Assembly: GCA_037367405.1 (NCBI GenBank)
Contig: JAZKJV010011401.1
Coordinates: forward strand, 310,001 to 374,000
Length of the DNA stretch: 64,000 bases
Origin: Ottelia alismoides
Taxonomy: Eukaryota > Streptophyta > Magnoliopsida > Alismatales > Hydrocharitaceae
Reading direction: 5' to 3'
How positions within the stretch are numbered: position 1 is the first letter of the stretch; every line of letters starts with the position of its first letter. Both the position numbers and the translations under genes were made by a program. The notes under the pieces are model-generated. The model was not told the origin of the DNA. It did no database searches and saw only the letters and a list, made by a program, of their open reading frames with translations. This document shows, in pieces, positions 12,853 to 24,245 of the stretch.

Positions 12853-13265
12853 GGAGCTACGGAGTCTCCTAGGGTCCTTACCTCGATGGAGCGACACCTC
12901 TAGAGGCTCGTGCTCGCCGGTGGTGGAGCTCGACGGTGTTGACCACCAGACCTGGGGCTATGGCACCTCAATCCTCGTTGTGACACCTCCCAAAGCTTGT
13001 TGTCACTCAAGGCAGGAAGGTGGAGGTCCTTGGAATCAAAGACGGTGGCCGAAGGTGCGGAGGAAGGCAACTAGAGCTCAGACTATATAGTGCAGGGGTC
13101 CGAGAAAGAAGAAGATCGGGCGCGCAATCCGATGCTCGGATCCCTAAGAAAAACCTCGTGCGTGAATCTCGTATGAAGGAACTGCAATCGGAGCCCGGGG
13201 TTTAGGCGAATGGAAGTCGGGTCATGACGCAAAAATCAGCGAAGTCGAGTCGGCTCTATGGACAA

Positions 13266-13654
13266 CACCATTTTTCTTGTATGTTTTCACTTCCATTGAT
13301 GCATTCTCCAGATGTGTGTGGCTCTTTCCTCTTAAAAAAAGTTCAGATTTGTACTCCTTTTAATTAAATTTGCTACATATGTTAAGACACAATTTAACAA
13401 CATGGCCAAAGCTTTGCACTTTAGATAGGAAAGGAGGATTTCTTGTATTGAGTTCCTGGTTAAAAGACAATGATATTTTCATTCGACTCTCTGCTCTTTA
13501 TACTCCAAAATAAGATGGTTGTGCTGAGCGGAAGAACACTCACCTCACTGAAATTGCACATACTGCAATTCACTCAACCAAATTGCCTCTCGAATATTGG
13601 TCTTTGGCTTTTCCGTGTACAACCTCCTTCATTTCAAGTTCTGTATAGTTTAAT
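13266..13654 (+). pseudogene. Ty1/copia integrase fragment, copy 2 (block P)
   Basis: It reads SIDAFSRCVWLFPL, then LYSF, then the equivalent of the GVAERK...HLTEIA stretch, matching copy 1 at 150-480. It lacks the first catalytic Asp region, which is cut by the LTR junction at about 13,250. Stop codons and small shifts (for example the taa at 13,511) break the frame. At about 13,654 the copia sequence ends inside the region that is still collinear in copy 1, and LINE sequence begins. Confidence 0.75.
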
Positions 13655-14022
13655 GATCTGGTCGTTACTGGACTTGGACTTCAGCATTCACCATGCGCCT
13701 CTCTGACTGATATGCTGGCCTGGCTCTCGATCACTGCTGGAGGGGAATCCCGTAATCTATTTTGTGCAGCTCTTGCGGCTCTTGTTTGGGAAATTTGGAG
13801 AGAACGAAACCTGCGGTAGACTGAGGGATGCAGCTCTACGCCGCCGAAATTAGCCTGCTCGATCTTGAACGGCGTCCAACTATGCAACTCTAGAGCGGAT
13901 TTTGCAACATAACTCACCGCCTGTTCCGTTAATTTGTATGTAAACCTTGACTAAGGTTTGCCCCATATACTCGACTCTTCTTTTTGGATCAATACAAATA
14001 ATTATCTTACCCAGAAAAAAAA
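13655..14022 (+). mobile_element. 3' end of an L1-type LINE, copy 1 (block P)
   Basis: Codons 13,700-13,819 read through SLTDMLAWLSIT ... VWEIWRERNLR and then TAG. The W-x-I-W-x-E-R-N motif near the very end is typical of the C-terminal tail that follows reverse transcriptase in plant L1 elements (zf-RVT region). About 190 bases of 3' untranslated sequence follow, ending in a short poly(A) run at 14,014-14,022. It is a strongly 5'-truncated insertion into the copia fragment, as is usual for LINEs. No clear target duplication could be identified. Confidence 0.65.
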
Positions 14023-14440
14023 GACTTCTTTTATTTACGTGTTCAACTCGCTTCATCGCATTCCTTTCATTTTGAAAAAAAAGCACCAGTCCAATGTTCT
14101 ACTCATGCGTCAAAAGTCCGAGAGGAAACATGCACCTGTCAACATAATATCATCCTGACATGATTGCTTCATTTAGGTGTTTTTTGGCTTAACGCTAGAA
14201 TTGATGGAGTGCCTAACAACGATACAAAACCCATTCAAGTACGTCTTAAAAGAGAAATCATCTTGCGTCATTCACTACGTACAACCCACTCACCAGCAAT
14301 ATATTATATATTACACTGACTGCACCATCTTGATTCTGGCATCAGAAATCCATCGCTAACCCTCACGTCCTTGCATTCCAGCTGCTCAATCAACGCTACT
14401 GGAGTTCTAAGGTTAGGCATGCAGGTTTTTACAAGTATAT
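14023..14440. other. Conserved unknown stretch of block P
   Basis: It is of normal complexity (not AT-repeat) and almost identical to 23,303-23,720. It reads on the plus strand as a short frame around 14,177-14,359, but no protein family could be recognised. It may be the continuation of a host or transposon sequence beyond the LINE. Confidence 0.35.
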
Positions 14441-15020
14441 TTTGGCATCTCTAACAAGTAGATGTAACGATTTTTTTACAGATTTTTAAAGTTTTTTTGG
14501 AATTTTGTATTTTTTAGTGTTTTCTTTATATATTTTTATTGGTTTTTGATCTAGTGTTATAATATATAGTAAAATGTGCTCTAATTTTTGGAATTTTAAA
14601 GTCAGTTTTATAATGTTTTGGATTTTTGTATGTAGATAATAAGATTTATCTCCTTAATGATTTTCAATAAATGAAAAAATACAAGTAAATGCCAAAATAA
14701 AAATATAGCATGAAAGAACAATATATCATGCACCTTCAATAAGTTTCCCAACATTTATAGCAGAGATGAGGTAATTATAAAAATGAAAGAACAAGAAAAA
14801 TACATTGTTGGGAGGGGGGATTTTTTTCTATTAAAAATAAAGTTTGGGGAGTTCTGAGCAAAATGCCAAAAAGCACTTATATTACAATTTTCAAGTCTAA
14901 AGATAAATAAAGGAAGCCGGAGGTCATCGTTAAAAATATCTTATGTGCCTCACGTGGGGAAGGCCACATGAGGTGACCCTGGCACAAGGCCTACTTACAA
15001 TATTCAGGAAGTACATGGTG
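14440..15020 (-). mobile_element. LTR fragment (minus), end of block P
   Basis: AT-rich sequence with 'agtgtttt', 'ggaagcc' and a G-box-like 'cctcacgtgggg' resembles the central part of the family LTRs (compare 9,400-10,100). Its homologue in block Q ends at 24,245, where element E is inserted. Confidence 0.5.
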
Positions 15021-15394
15021 TTCAATCAATCGGAGAGGGGTTCCTAACGCCCGGTATTAGAGGCTTGCGTAGCACGACAAGTCGGGTCCGACAATCGCTG
15101 TATCGACCGTTCTCGCGGTACTCGGAACATCACTAATCGATTAAGACAACAATCAAACCGCAATCTATGATAATTCAATGAAAATTGTGCAAGATGAAAT
15201 TTATCATACCCTACAAATAAATGTGTATAACAAGCAAATGCAGGGAACGAACCACTGAGAGCAAATATGCATATAGAGGTATTTATTACCTAAAAATAAA
15301 CAACGAATGTTTTTGTACTTTTTATGCCTTTTGATTTTTTGCAGGTTTTTAATTATATTTAGTTTTTATGTTTTTTTATATTTTATATTTTTTA
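15021..15394 (-). mobile_element. LTR terminal (U5-like) fragment, minus
   Basis: It contains a diverged version of the segment found just inside the primer-site end of the other LTRs: 'gacaacaatcaaaccgc', 'gaaatttatcataccctac' and 'gcagggaacgaacc'. Compare 8,760-8,890 and 47,270-47,410. It is cut on the right by the first tandem unit. Confidence 0.5.
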
Positions 15395-15889
15395 TGTTTT
15401 TAATTTTAATTTTAATTTTAATTTTAAATTTTTGATGTTTAATTTCTTTTTGTGTTAAAAATATAATATATATGTCTATATGCAGAAATATTAACTCTAA
15501 GGTATACACTAATGATTATATATGATATATATAATAAATATAAGTAAATATATACAAGAAAGAGTTTTTTTAAAGGTATTAAATATATTTATAGGTGTTT
15601 AAAATACTACTACTACAATTATTATTAAGTATATAAATATATATGTATAGATAGTAGATATAGGTTTTATATTAATACTAATTATTATGCTTAAGATGCA
15701 AAATATCCTTCATCATTTTTTTGGTTATGAGTACTGCCGTTAATGTCTTCCTTTTCCAGCACCTTTTTTACCCAAGAAAACTTTATCCACTACATTGATT
15801 GAAAGCAGTTTAATTGTAAGCAATAATAGTAACATAATATTCATATATTTCTTTTCCATTTATTTGATAAGTCTCTAAATTATGTGCAG

Positions 15890-16050
15890 GTTGAATTTGG
15901 TGATATATTAGATTGCCATCTTAGGAACGAGGAGTCAACTTTGACTCACCCTTTATTTAAGCATCAATCAATTCATGTATTCGATCGGCATCTTTTTGTT
16001 TTTATTCAATAATATGAAATCGAGGAATCTATTCATACAAGAGTTGTATT
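15890..16050 (+). pseudogene. Neprosin-like propeptide exon, tandem unit 1
   Basis: A splice acceptor (ttatgtgcag) precedes codons that read VEFGDILDCHLRNEEST and LTHPLFKHQSIHVF. The pattern G-D-I-x-D-C ... HP-L-x-K-x-H-x-I fits the activation-peptide domain (DUF4409) at the start of plant neprosin/DUF239 glutamic peptidases, where the usual form is 'DGDIIDC...QPAFDHPLLKNHTIQ'. A TAA stop interrupts the reading near 16,007. No catalytic neprosin domain follows; the next 400 bp are AT-rich. It is a stranded exon, possibly captured by duplication. The family call rests on a short match made by eye. Confidence 0.5.
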
Positions 16051-16416
16051 TAATTTTATTTCACATTCATGATTATAACCATATAAGTTTATTTTATACA
16101 TCTTATATTATTCTTTAAATGTGCGTCTTTTTTTAGAGAGTCGCGATTGTATTATTTATTGTTACAAATTCGAATATTTATTATTTGTATCTTTGTGAAT
16201 CAGATTCAAAAGAATGGATGAAAATAATTAAACTAAAGGCACCGTTTGATTGACATAACACTAATTCTCACAAACTATATATATGACATTAATACATCAT
16301 ATGAAAATCGTCATAAATATTTACATAAGTCCCACGCAACAACCTCTAGAAGCTAAAGAAAGCATCACACATAACTATCTCTATATACTAAACAACATCT
16401 CACACAATATCATCAT

Positions 16417-16770
16417 CTAACTCGCGACGGCACAGAGGGCAGTGAGCGGGATCGCACAGAGGAGCCATGCAGTGATGCATTCTACGTGGAATGCATGCCT
16501 GCATGGAAGAGATGTCATAGGTCGATCGAACTCGACACCTCTGTCCTCAAGACAGATGGAACACATTTTGTCCATCACATCCTGAGACTGCTCCATGCTA
16601 GGGAGAGCCGCAACCATGTCGCAGATGTGGCTCTCCCTCGTTGCATAGGCGGCGGCGGCCGCAACAGCTGCCGCCACGACAGTGTTGCGGTAGTGATACC
16701 ACCACCACCACAGGATCATGCAAACAATAAATAAAAACAACATACCTAAACCTATAAAAGCCAAAATCAT
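16417..16770 (-). pseudogene. RING-H2 finger protein (ATL-like), copy 2, C-terminal frameshift
   Basis: The frame starts with a clear signal anchor (MILAFIGLGMLFLFIV followed by a Trp run), then an Ala-rich linker, then CSIC and CRHAFHVEC. One base is missing relative to copy 1 just before the last zinc-binding pair, so CPLC is read as TALCAV and the final two cysteine ligands are lost. The anchor plus finger layout is that of small plant ATL-type E3 ubiquitin ligases that sit in a membrane. It lies on the opposite strand to the neprosin-like exon 350 bp away. Broken finger, so probably inactive. Confidence 0.75.
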
Positions 16771-17633
16771 CGCTGGAATCCGAATGGGCCAAGGTCCTGC
16801 ATGCCACGTACTCTGTCGACCAATTTGCGAGAAGCATTACGTCGGACATCAATAAAAATATCTATTAATTAGAAAGATATTAAGAATAAAATATTACGAG
16901 CTTACTTATCAACATGAAGATATATCACATGAAAAAATATCTCTGTGAGTTTTTGTATAGATTAGCATCCTCACCTCCTAGTTGATTAACGTGAAGATAA
17001 GAGTAGAGGCATTCAACATTATCTTTTCAAACTAATTTATTCAGGTTATGAGAGATCAATATAATTATGAAATCAACTACATCAATTAAAGTTGGTTGTT
17101 GGCCCCTAATTAAAGAATTTATCGACACTAGCATATATTTTAAATTTTAATTTTAATTTTTACTTTTTGATGTTTAATTTCTTTTTGTGTTAAAAATATA
17201 ATATATATGTCTATATGCAGCAATATTAACACTAAGGTATACACTAATGATTATATATGATATATATAATAAATATAAGTAAATATATAGAAGAAAAACC
17301 TTTTTTTATTTTTAAAGGTATTAAGTATATTTATAGGTATTTAAAAAACAACTACTACTATTATTATTAAGTATATAAATATATATATGTATATATAGTA
17401 GATATAGGTTTTATATTAATACTAATTATTATGCTTAAGATGCAAATATCCTTCATCATTTTTTTAGTTATGAGTATTGTCGTTAATGTCTTCCTTTTCC
17501 AGCACCTTTTTTTACCCAAGAAAACTTTATCCACTAGATTGATTGGAAGCTTCTAATTGTAAGAAATAATAGTAACATAATGTTCATATAATTTCTTTTC
17601 CATTTATTTGATAAGTCTCTAAATTATGTGCAG

Positions 17634-17800
17634 GTTGAATTTGGTGATATATTTGATTGCCATATTAGGAACGAGCAGTCAACTTTGACTCACCCTTTAT
17701 TTAAGCATCATCAAATTCATGTATTCGATCGATATCTTTTTGTTTTTATTCAATATTATGAAACCGAAGGAATCTATCCATACAAGAGTTGTATTTAATC
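17634..17800 (+). pseudogene. Neprosin-like propeptide exon, tandem unit 2
   Basis: Same acceptor and reading as in unit 1, with the more complete text FGDIFDCHIRNEQST ... HPLFKHHQIHVFDRY. The frame stays open further than in unit 1, through YYETEGIYPYKSCI, before a TAA. It has no partner exons. The GDIFDC and HPLFKHHQI motifs support the neprosin propeptide call. Confidence 0.5.
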
Positions 17801-18142
17801 TTATTTCACTTTCATGATTATAACCATATAAGTTTTTTTTATACATCTTATATTATTCTTTAAATGTGCATCTTTTATTAGAGAGTCGTGATTGTATTAT
17901 TTATTGTTACAAATTCGAACTATTTATTATTTATATCTTTGTAAATCGGATTCAAGAGAATGGATGAAAATAATTACACTAAAGGCACCGTTTGATTGAC
18001 ATAACACTAATTCTCACAAACTATATATATGACATGGATACATCATATGAAAATCGTCATAATTATTTACATAAGTCCCACGCAATGACCTCTAGAAGCT
18101 AAACAAAGCATCACACATATTTATCTCTATATACTAAACATC

Positions 18143-18517
18143 TCACACAATACCGTTGTCTAACTCGTGACGGCACAGAGGGTAGTGAGAGGGGATCGCA
18201 CGGAGGAGCCATGCAGTGATGCATTCCACGTGGAATGCATGCCTGCATGGAAGAGATGTCATAGGTCGAACGACCTCGACACCTATGTCCTCAAGACAGA
18301 TGGAACACATCGTGTCCATCACATCTTAAGACTACTCCATGCTAGGGAGAGCCGCAACAATGTCGCGGATGTGGCTCTCCCTCGGTGCACAGGCGACAGA
18401 AGCGGCCGCAACAGCTGCCGCCACGGTAGCGTTGTGGCGGTGATACCACTACCACCACAGGATCATGCAAACAATAAATACAAACAACATACCTAAACCT
18501 ATAAAAGCAAAAATCAT
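18143..18517 (-). pseudogene. RING-H2 finger protein (ATL-like), copy 3, with stops
   Basis: It is homologous along its full length to copy 2, including the start codon at 18,517 and the anchor (MIFAFIGLGMLFVFIV). Two nonsense changes fall in the linker, where copy 1 reads SMEQSQD (CAG to TAG and CAG to TAA). In addition the seventh zinc ligand is changed to Tyr (CPLC to YPLC). The end with TGA at 18,143-18,145 is conserved. Clearly a pseudogene. Confidence 0.8.
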
Positions 18518-19385
18518 CGCTGGAATCTAAACGGGCCAAGGTCCTGCATGCCACATACTCTGTCGACCCATCTGCAAGAAGCATTACATCGGAAATTAAT
18601 AAAAATATCTATTAATTAGAAGGATATTAAGAACAAAATATTGCGAGCTTACTTATCAACATGAAGATATATCATATGAAAAAAATATCTCTGTGAGTTT
18701 TTGTATAGATTAGCATCCTCTCCTCCTAGTTGATCCACGTGAAGATAAGAGTAGGGGCATTCAACATTATCTTTTCAAACTAATTTATTCAGGTTTATGA
18801 GAGATCAATATAATTATGAAATCAACTAAATGAATTAAAGTTGGTTGTTGGCCCCTAATTAAATAATTTATTGACACTAGCATATATTTAAATTTTAATT
18901 TTAATTTTTATTTTTTGATGTTTAATTTCTTTTTGTGTTAAAAATATAATATATATGTCTATATGCAGAAATATTAACACTAAGGTATACACTAATGATT
19001 ATATATGATATATATATATAATAAATATAAGTAAATATATACAAGAAAAAAACTTTTTTTTATTTTTAAAGGTATTAAATATATTTATAGGTATTTAAAA
19101 TACTACTACTACAATTATTATTAAGTATATAAATATATATGTATAGATAGTAGATATAGGTTTTATATTAATACTAATTATTATGCTTATGATGCAAAAT
19201 ATCCTTCATCATTTTTTGGTTATGAGTACTGTCGTTAATGTCTTCCTTTTCTAGCACCTTTTTTACCCAAGAAAACTTTATCCACTAGATTTATTGGAAG
19301 CTGTTTAATTGTAAGCAATAATAGTAACATAATGCTCATATAATTTCTTTTCCATTTATTTGATAAGTCTCTAAATTATGTGCAG

Positions 19386-19545
19386 GTTGAATTTGGTGAT
19401 ATATTTGATTGCCATCTTAGGAATGAGCAGTCAACTTTGACTCACCCTTTATTTAAGCATTATCAAATTCATGCATTCGATCGACATCTTTTTGTTTTTA
19501 TTCAGTATTATGAAACCGACGGAAGCTATCCATCTTATTTGGTGA
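19386..19545 (+). pseudogene. Neprosin-like propeptide exon, partial unit 3
   Basis: After the gtgcag acceptor it reads FGDIFDCHLRNEQST, LTHPLFKHYQIHAFDRH and YYETDGSYPSYL. Homology to the other units stops at about 19,545, where block Q begins. This copy has no stop before the junction. Confidence 0.5.
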
Positions 19546-20099
19546 TATATTCATGCATGTTTATTTTATACACACATAGACAAATGAGAGATGTTGAGTC
19601 ACTACAATAAAATGATTGTAAAATACAGTGTATTATATAACTATGATTTAATCACCTTATTATAGAGTATAAAGAAAATTTCGACACCAAGACTACATTT
19701 AACAGTATAAGTATTGCGTATTAGTAAGTTACCCAAGGTAAAACATATGTTGTCCAATTGCTCTAGCGTATCGTTGACCGGTTCCACGTCTGGTCACTGA
19801 TACCATAAGAAGTCAACGATGATCCATTTCCAGCACATGTGATTTGATCGTCGATGAATGCATCAGATATTTAATGGTGCATGATGTATCTGAAGATCAA
19901 TACGGGGTCTTAATTTTATTTAATGAAATATAAACAAGTGAATAAGGTGTTATTGTGATCCACAAAGACTCCCAAAAACAATAAAAAATTTATCCAAATA
20001 AAAGTAAAAAATTTTAAAAATAAAAGAAAATCTTTCATTCTGATGAGCCGAATGTCCCATAAAATCTGAGTAGGAATAAAATCAATTAAGGGTCGTTGC

Positions 20100-22510
20100 G
20101 ACCCGGATCTCGCAGATCGGACTCAACAAGAAAAATAGACCACCAAATAAGAATAATCAGTCAAAAAGCCGAATAGCGGTCTTGCTATTTATCTAACCTG
20201 GTATAGCGACCAGGGTCAAACTCAAGGAGCACGTAGTGGCCAAGTGGCCTACGAAGTAGTCGAAAAATGAAATCAAAAGATGAAATATTTTTAGGTGGTT
20301 TTTATGGTTTCTAAATTTTTTTGTATTCTTAATTATAAAGGAACAATGGAAAAGGGGTAAAAGCACACAAACAACAATTTATTAAACACTCCAAAATACT
20401 TAGAAAATTCAAATAAAATTATTTTTGTGTTTTATAGGTTTTTAAGTATTTTTGGTAATTTTCTCAAGATTTTATGATTTTTTGTTGATTTTATAAAAAT
20501 GAAAATAGGCTAAACATCAGAATTAATGTGCAATTAGATTTTAAAGGCTAATTAAAAAAATATAATTAGCCTCTAAAATTCTGAAGACAATTTTTATAAA
20601 TACTGGAAAAAAAACTAAGCTACAGAAACCAAAATTGCCTTTTTTGTATTTTATAGAATTTATAAGAATTTTCATAAGATTTTTAGGGTTTTGCAATTTT
20701 AGGTGTTTTATATATACAAATGAAGTGAAAATTGGTGTGGAGCAAGTAAACAACAAAACAAACAGTATCTAATTTGTTTTGTAATTTTTAGACGAGTTTT
20801 TATATTTTAGTTGATTTTATAATTCAAACAGTGACAAAAATGGGTGTTTTTTATTTTTTAAAATAACAAACAGTAATAATGTCTCAAAAAATTATTGAAA
20901 TGTTTACATAGTGGCAAGAGCCACATATCCAAATTTCACAAGACTTGGAGTTTATTTGATATTTTATTCAAGCAATATGAAAGCCACAACACACATGAAC
21001 CTAATTGAAAGAAAAATAAGTTCGAAGGGCTGAAAAGTAACACGTGTGCAAACTATAAGGGGTTCAGTGTAAATTTCCCATCAAATCCAGCACATGTTCG
21101 AATTTAGTACGCACAGGGTTATAAATGCAAATATTATAACTAAAACATCTATTCATAACATCAAATAATCCCCAAGCCCATACATGCAAAAAGCCCAGTA
21201 CTCACGTGTCGAAGCACGTGTACCACAATAGGACGGACTAAATTGCAAATATTAAAAACCAAAGGTCCTAGGTGCAAATTATCCAAAATAAAAACAACAA
21301 ACACAAATATTTACTGCACTTGAAAATAAATGCAAAACTGAAGAGGGCCTATGGGATATTTACCCTCGTTATTAATGATCCAACGGTGGCAAGGGGTCCA
21401 CATATGATTGGATGGTGGAGAACGGCTGGTACCCCTTCGACGATGGGCGTCCTGGATCGAATTCCAGATGGATCGGACGGTGGAGAACTCTCGTGAACAG
21501 ATAGCTACAATTGGAACTGGAGTGGGAGCTTGTTCGGACAACAGAGGAGGATCCTGGATGAACTGGACGCCGGTGAAGTTTGTCTGGCCAATAAGCGCTC
21601 CCAGGGGCCTCTCCAATGTTGCTCTAATGGGCGAAACGCTCATGGAGATGGTCTGTAGCTGATGGCATGCTCAGATTGGGTCGGGAGGTTCTAGAGGACC
21701 CCGTCGACACTCAAGATAGGGAGCACCTGTGCTCGAGTGGTCGGACCTCCAGACGAGGTCCTTATGCGATGAGTCCTGCACAGAAAGAAAGCTGGGTCGA
21801 GGGCAAAGTGCCTCGACCCGATTACGAGCGGAGAGGTGGTCGGGTGAGTCGGGGCGTGGGTCTCTGGCGAGCGGCGGTGGAGGGGACCCGGGTTTCCTAT
21901 TCCGTGGCGAACTAGGATGATCGGAGGGGTGAAGATGGTGCGGTGAGGTCTCGTGAAGGTGGTGTGATGGTCGGAAGGGGAAATGGTCGAACGGACTGTG
22001 GAGAATCGGCCGACGAAGGCCGACAGCATGAAATCGAAAAATCCATATTAAAGCTAATCTAAGGGATAATAAGGTCACCTGATGATCGGACGCATCTGTG
22101 GAGGAGCTACAGAGTCTCCTAGGGTCCTTGCCTCGATGGAGCGACACCTCTAGAGGCTCGTGCTCGCCGGTGGCGGAGCTTGACGGTGTTGACCGCCGGA
22201 CCTGGGGCTATGGCACCTCAATCCTCGTTGCGACACCTCCTAAAGCTTGCTGTCACTCAAGGCAGGGAGGAGGAGGTACTTGGAATCGAAGACGGTGGCC
22301 GAAGGTATGGAGGAAGGCGACTGGAGCTCAGACTATATAGTGCAGGGGTCCGAGAAAGAAGAAGATCGGGCGTGCAATCTGATGCTTGGATCCCTAAGAA
22401 AAACCTCGGGCGTGAATCTCGGATGAAGGAACTGCAATCAGAGCCTGGGGTTTAGGCGAATGGAAGTCGGGTCAAGACGCGAAAAATCGGTGAAGTCGGG
22501 TTGGCTCCAA
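20100..22510 (-). mobile_element. LTR fragment (minus), uninterrupted copy in block Q
   Basis: This is the counterpart of fragment G. It begins near 'gggtcgttgcgacccggatctc' and runs through AT-rich and GC-rich parts to about 22,510, where copia integrase sequence starts. The open frames of 60-158 residues in its GC-rich half lie on both strands at once and resemble no family; they are taken as compositional. Confidence 0.6.
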
Positions 22511-22539
22511 GATCCGCAGAACTGTATACTCAGGTGTAT

Positions 22540-22934
22540 GGACAACACCATTGTCCTTGTATGTTTTCACTTCCGTTGATGCATTCTCCAGATGTGTGTG
22601 GCTCTTTCCTCTTAACAAAAGTTCAAATTTGTACTCCTTTTCATTAAATTCGCTACATATGTTAAGACACAGTTTAACAACATGGTCAAAGCTTTGCACT
22701 TTAGATAGGGAAGGAGGATATCTTACATTGAGTTCCTGGTTAAAAGACAATGGTATTTTCATTTGACTCTCTGCTCTTTATACTCCAAAACAAGATGGTT
22801 GTGCTAAGCGGAAGAACACTCACCTCACTGAAATTGCACAAACTGCAATTCACTCAACCAAATTGCCTCTCAAGTATTGGTCTTTGGCTTTTCTATGTAC
22901 AACCTCCTTCATTTCAAGTTCTGTATAGTTTAAT
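22540..22934 (+). pseudogene. Ty1/copia integrase fragment, copy 3 (block Q)
   Basis: It shows SVDAFSRCVWLFPLNKSS, a LDREGGY version of the second-Asp motif and the downstream ERK...HLTEIAQTA region, with frame breaks (TGA at 22,764). It matches copy 2 in extent, including the join to LINE sequence at about 22,934. Confidence 0.75.
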
Positions 22935-23302
22935 GATCTGGTCGTTATTGGACTTGGACTTCAGCATTCACCATGCGCCTCTCTGACTGACATGCTGGCA
23001 TGACTCTCGATCACTGTTAGAGGGGAATCCTGTAATCTATTTTGTATAGCTCTTGCGGCTGCTGTTTGGGAAATTTGCAGAGAACGGAACCTGCGGTGGA
23101 CTGGGGGATGCAACTCTACGCCGTCGAAATTGGCCTGCTCGATCTTGAACGGCGTCCAACTATGCAACTCTAGAGCGGATTTTTCAACATAACTCACCAC
23201 CTGTTCCGTTAATTTGTATGTAAACCTTGACTAAGGTTTGCCCCGTATACTCGACTCTTCTTTTTGGATCAATACTAATGATTATCTTACCCAGCAAAAA
23301 AA
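22935..23302 (+). mobile_element. 3' end of an L1-type LINE, copy 2 (block Q)
   Basis: Same C-terminal tail as in block P (VWEICRERNLRW here), the same 3' untranslated sequence and a short poly(A) run at 23,295-23,302. Because both blocks carry it at the same place, the LINE inserted before the block duplicated. Confidence 0.6.
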
Positions 23303-24245
23303 GACTTCTTTTATTTACTTGTTCAACTCGCTTCATCGCATTCCTTTCATTTTGAAAAAAAAAAGCACCAGTCCAATGTTCTACTCATGCGTCAAAAGTC
23401 TGAGAGGAAACATGCACCTGTCAACATACTATCATCCTGGCGTGATTGCTTCATTTAGGTGTTTTTTGGCTTAACGCTGGAATTGATGGAGTGCCTGACA
23501 ATGACACAAAACCCATTTAAGTACGTCTCAAAAGAGAAATCATCTTGCGTCATTCACTACGTACAACCCACTCACCAACAATATTTTATATATTACACTG
23601 ACTGCACCATCTTGATTCTGGCATCAGAAATCCATCGCTAACCCTCACGTCCTTGCATTCCAGCTGCTCAATCAACGCTACTACAGTTCTAAGGTTAGGC
23701 ATGCAGGTTTTTACAAGTATATTTTGGCATCTCTAAAAGGCAGATGTAACGATTTTTTTACAGATTTTTTAAGTTTTTTGGAATTTTGTATTTTTTAGTG
23801 CTTTCTTTATATATTTTTAGTGGTTTTTGATCTAGTGTTATAATATATAGTAAAATATGATCTAATTTTTGGAATTTTTAAAGTCAGTTTTATAATGTTT
23901 TGGATTTTTGTATGTAGATAATAATATTTATCTCCTAAATGATTTTCAATAAATGAAAAAATACAAGTAAATGCCAAAATAAAAATAGAGCATGAAAGAA
24001 CAATATGTCATGCACGTTCAATAAGTTTCCCAACATTTATAGCAGAGATGAGATAATTATAAAGATGAAAGAACAAGAAAAATACAATGTTGGGAGGGGT
24101 ATTTTTTTCAGTTAAAAATAAAGTTTGGGGAGTTCTGAGCAAAATGCCAAAAAGCACTTATATTACAATTTTCAAGTCTAAAGATAAATAAAGGAAGCCA
24201 GAGGAGCATCCTTAAAAATATCCCATGTGCCTCACATGGGAAAGC

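Larger units (their letters stand above)
6640..13250 (-). mobile_element. LTR fragment G (minus), split by solo LTR D
   Basis: Segments 6,640-8,679 and 12,853-13,250 together form a minus-strand LTR remnant. Its left part is the reverse complement of the 'cgtaggcc ... ggtcgcaac' part of fragment F. Its right part (12,853-13,250) is related, reversed, to 3,130-3,330, with repeated 'gatccgagctc'-like motifs. It stops abruptly at about 13,250, where copia integrase sequence begins, so it lacks the family's terminal TGATGAATCC. The uninterrupted homologue is at 20,100-22,510. Confidence 0.6.
6147..15020 (+). repeat. Duplicated block P (interrupted by a solo LTR)
   Basis: The block is collinear with 19,567-24,245 at high identity once the solo LTR at 8,680-12,847 is left out. 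Order of contents: an unknown stretch (6,147-6,640), a minus-strand LTR fragment, a copia integrase fragment, a LINE 3' end, a conserved unknown stretch and another LTR fragment. Scattered substitutions and small indels between the copies argue against an assembly artefact. The junctions differ on the left: P follows spacer DNA, while the second copy follows the tandem array. Confidence 0.8.
15395..19566 (+). repeat. Tandem array, about 1.75-kb units x 2.4
   Basis: Units start at about 15,395, 17,137 and 18,890, each with 'aattttaattttaattt' followed by 'gatgtttaatttctttttgtg'. Each full unit has an AT-rich start, a neprosin-like exon on the plus strand, about 350 bp of spacer, a RING-H2 gene on the minus strand, and AT-rich sequence to the next unit. 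The third unit is cut inside the neprosin-like exon at about 19,545 and joins block Q. Identity between units is high but not perfect, with different disabling changes in each. This is direct tandem duplication, probably by unequal crossing-over at the AT-rich junctions. Confidence 0.8.
19567..24245 (+). repeat. Duplicated block Q (uninterrupted homologue of block P)
   Basis: It is collinear with 6,147-8,679 plus 12,848-15,000. It keeps the original join across the site where solo LTR D sits in P (22,094-22,110). Its right end is cut by element E at 24,246. Confidence 0.85.

Noticed and set aside
19567..24245. Assembly artefact duplicating block P
   Set aside because: Blocks P and Q differ by scattered substitutions and small indels, and by the presence or absence of solo LTR D with its TSD.
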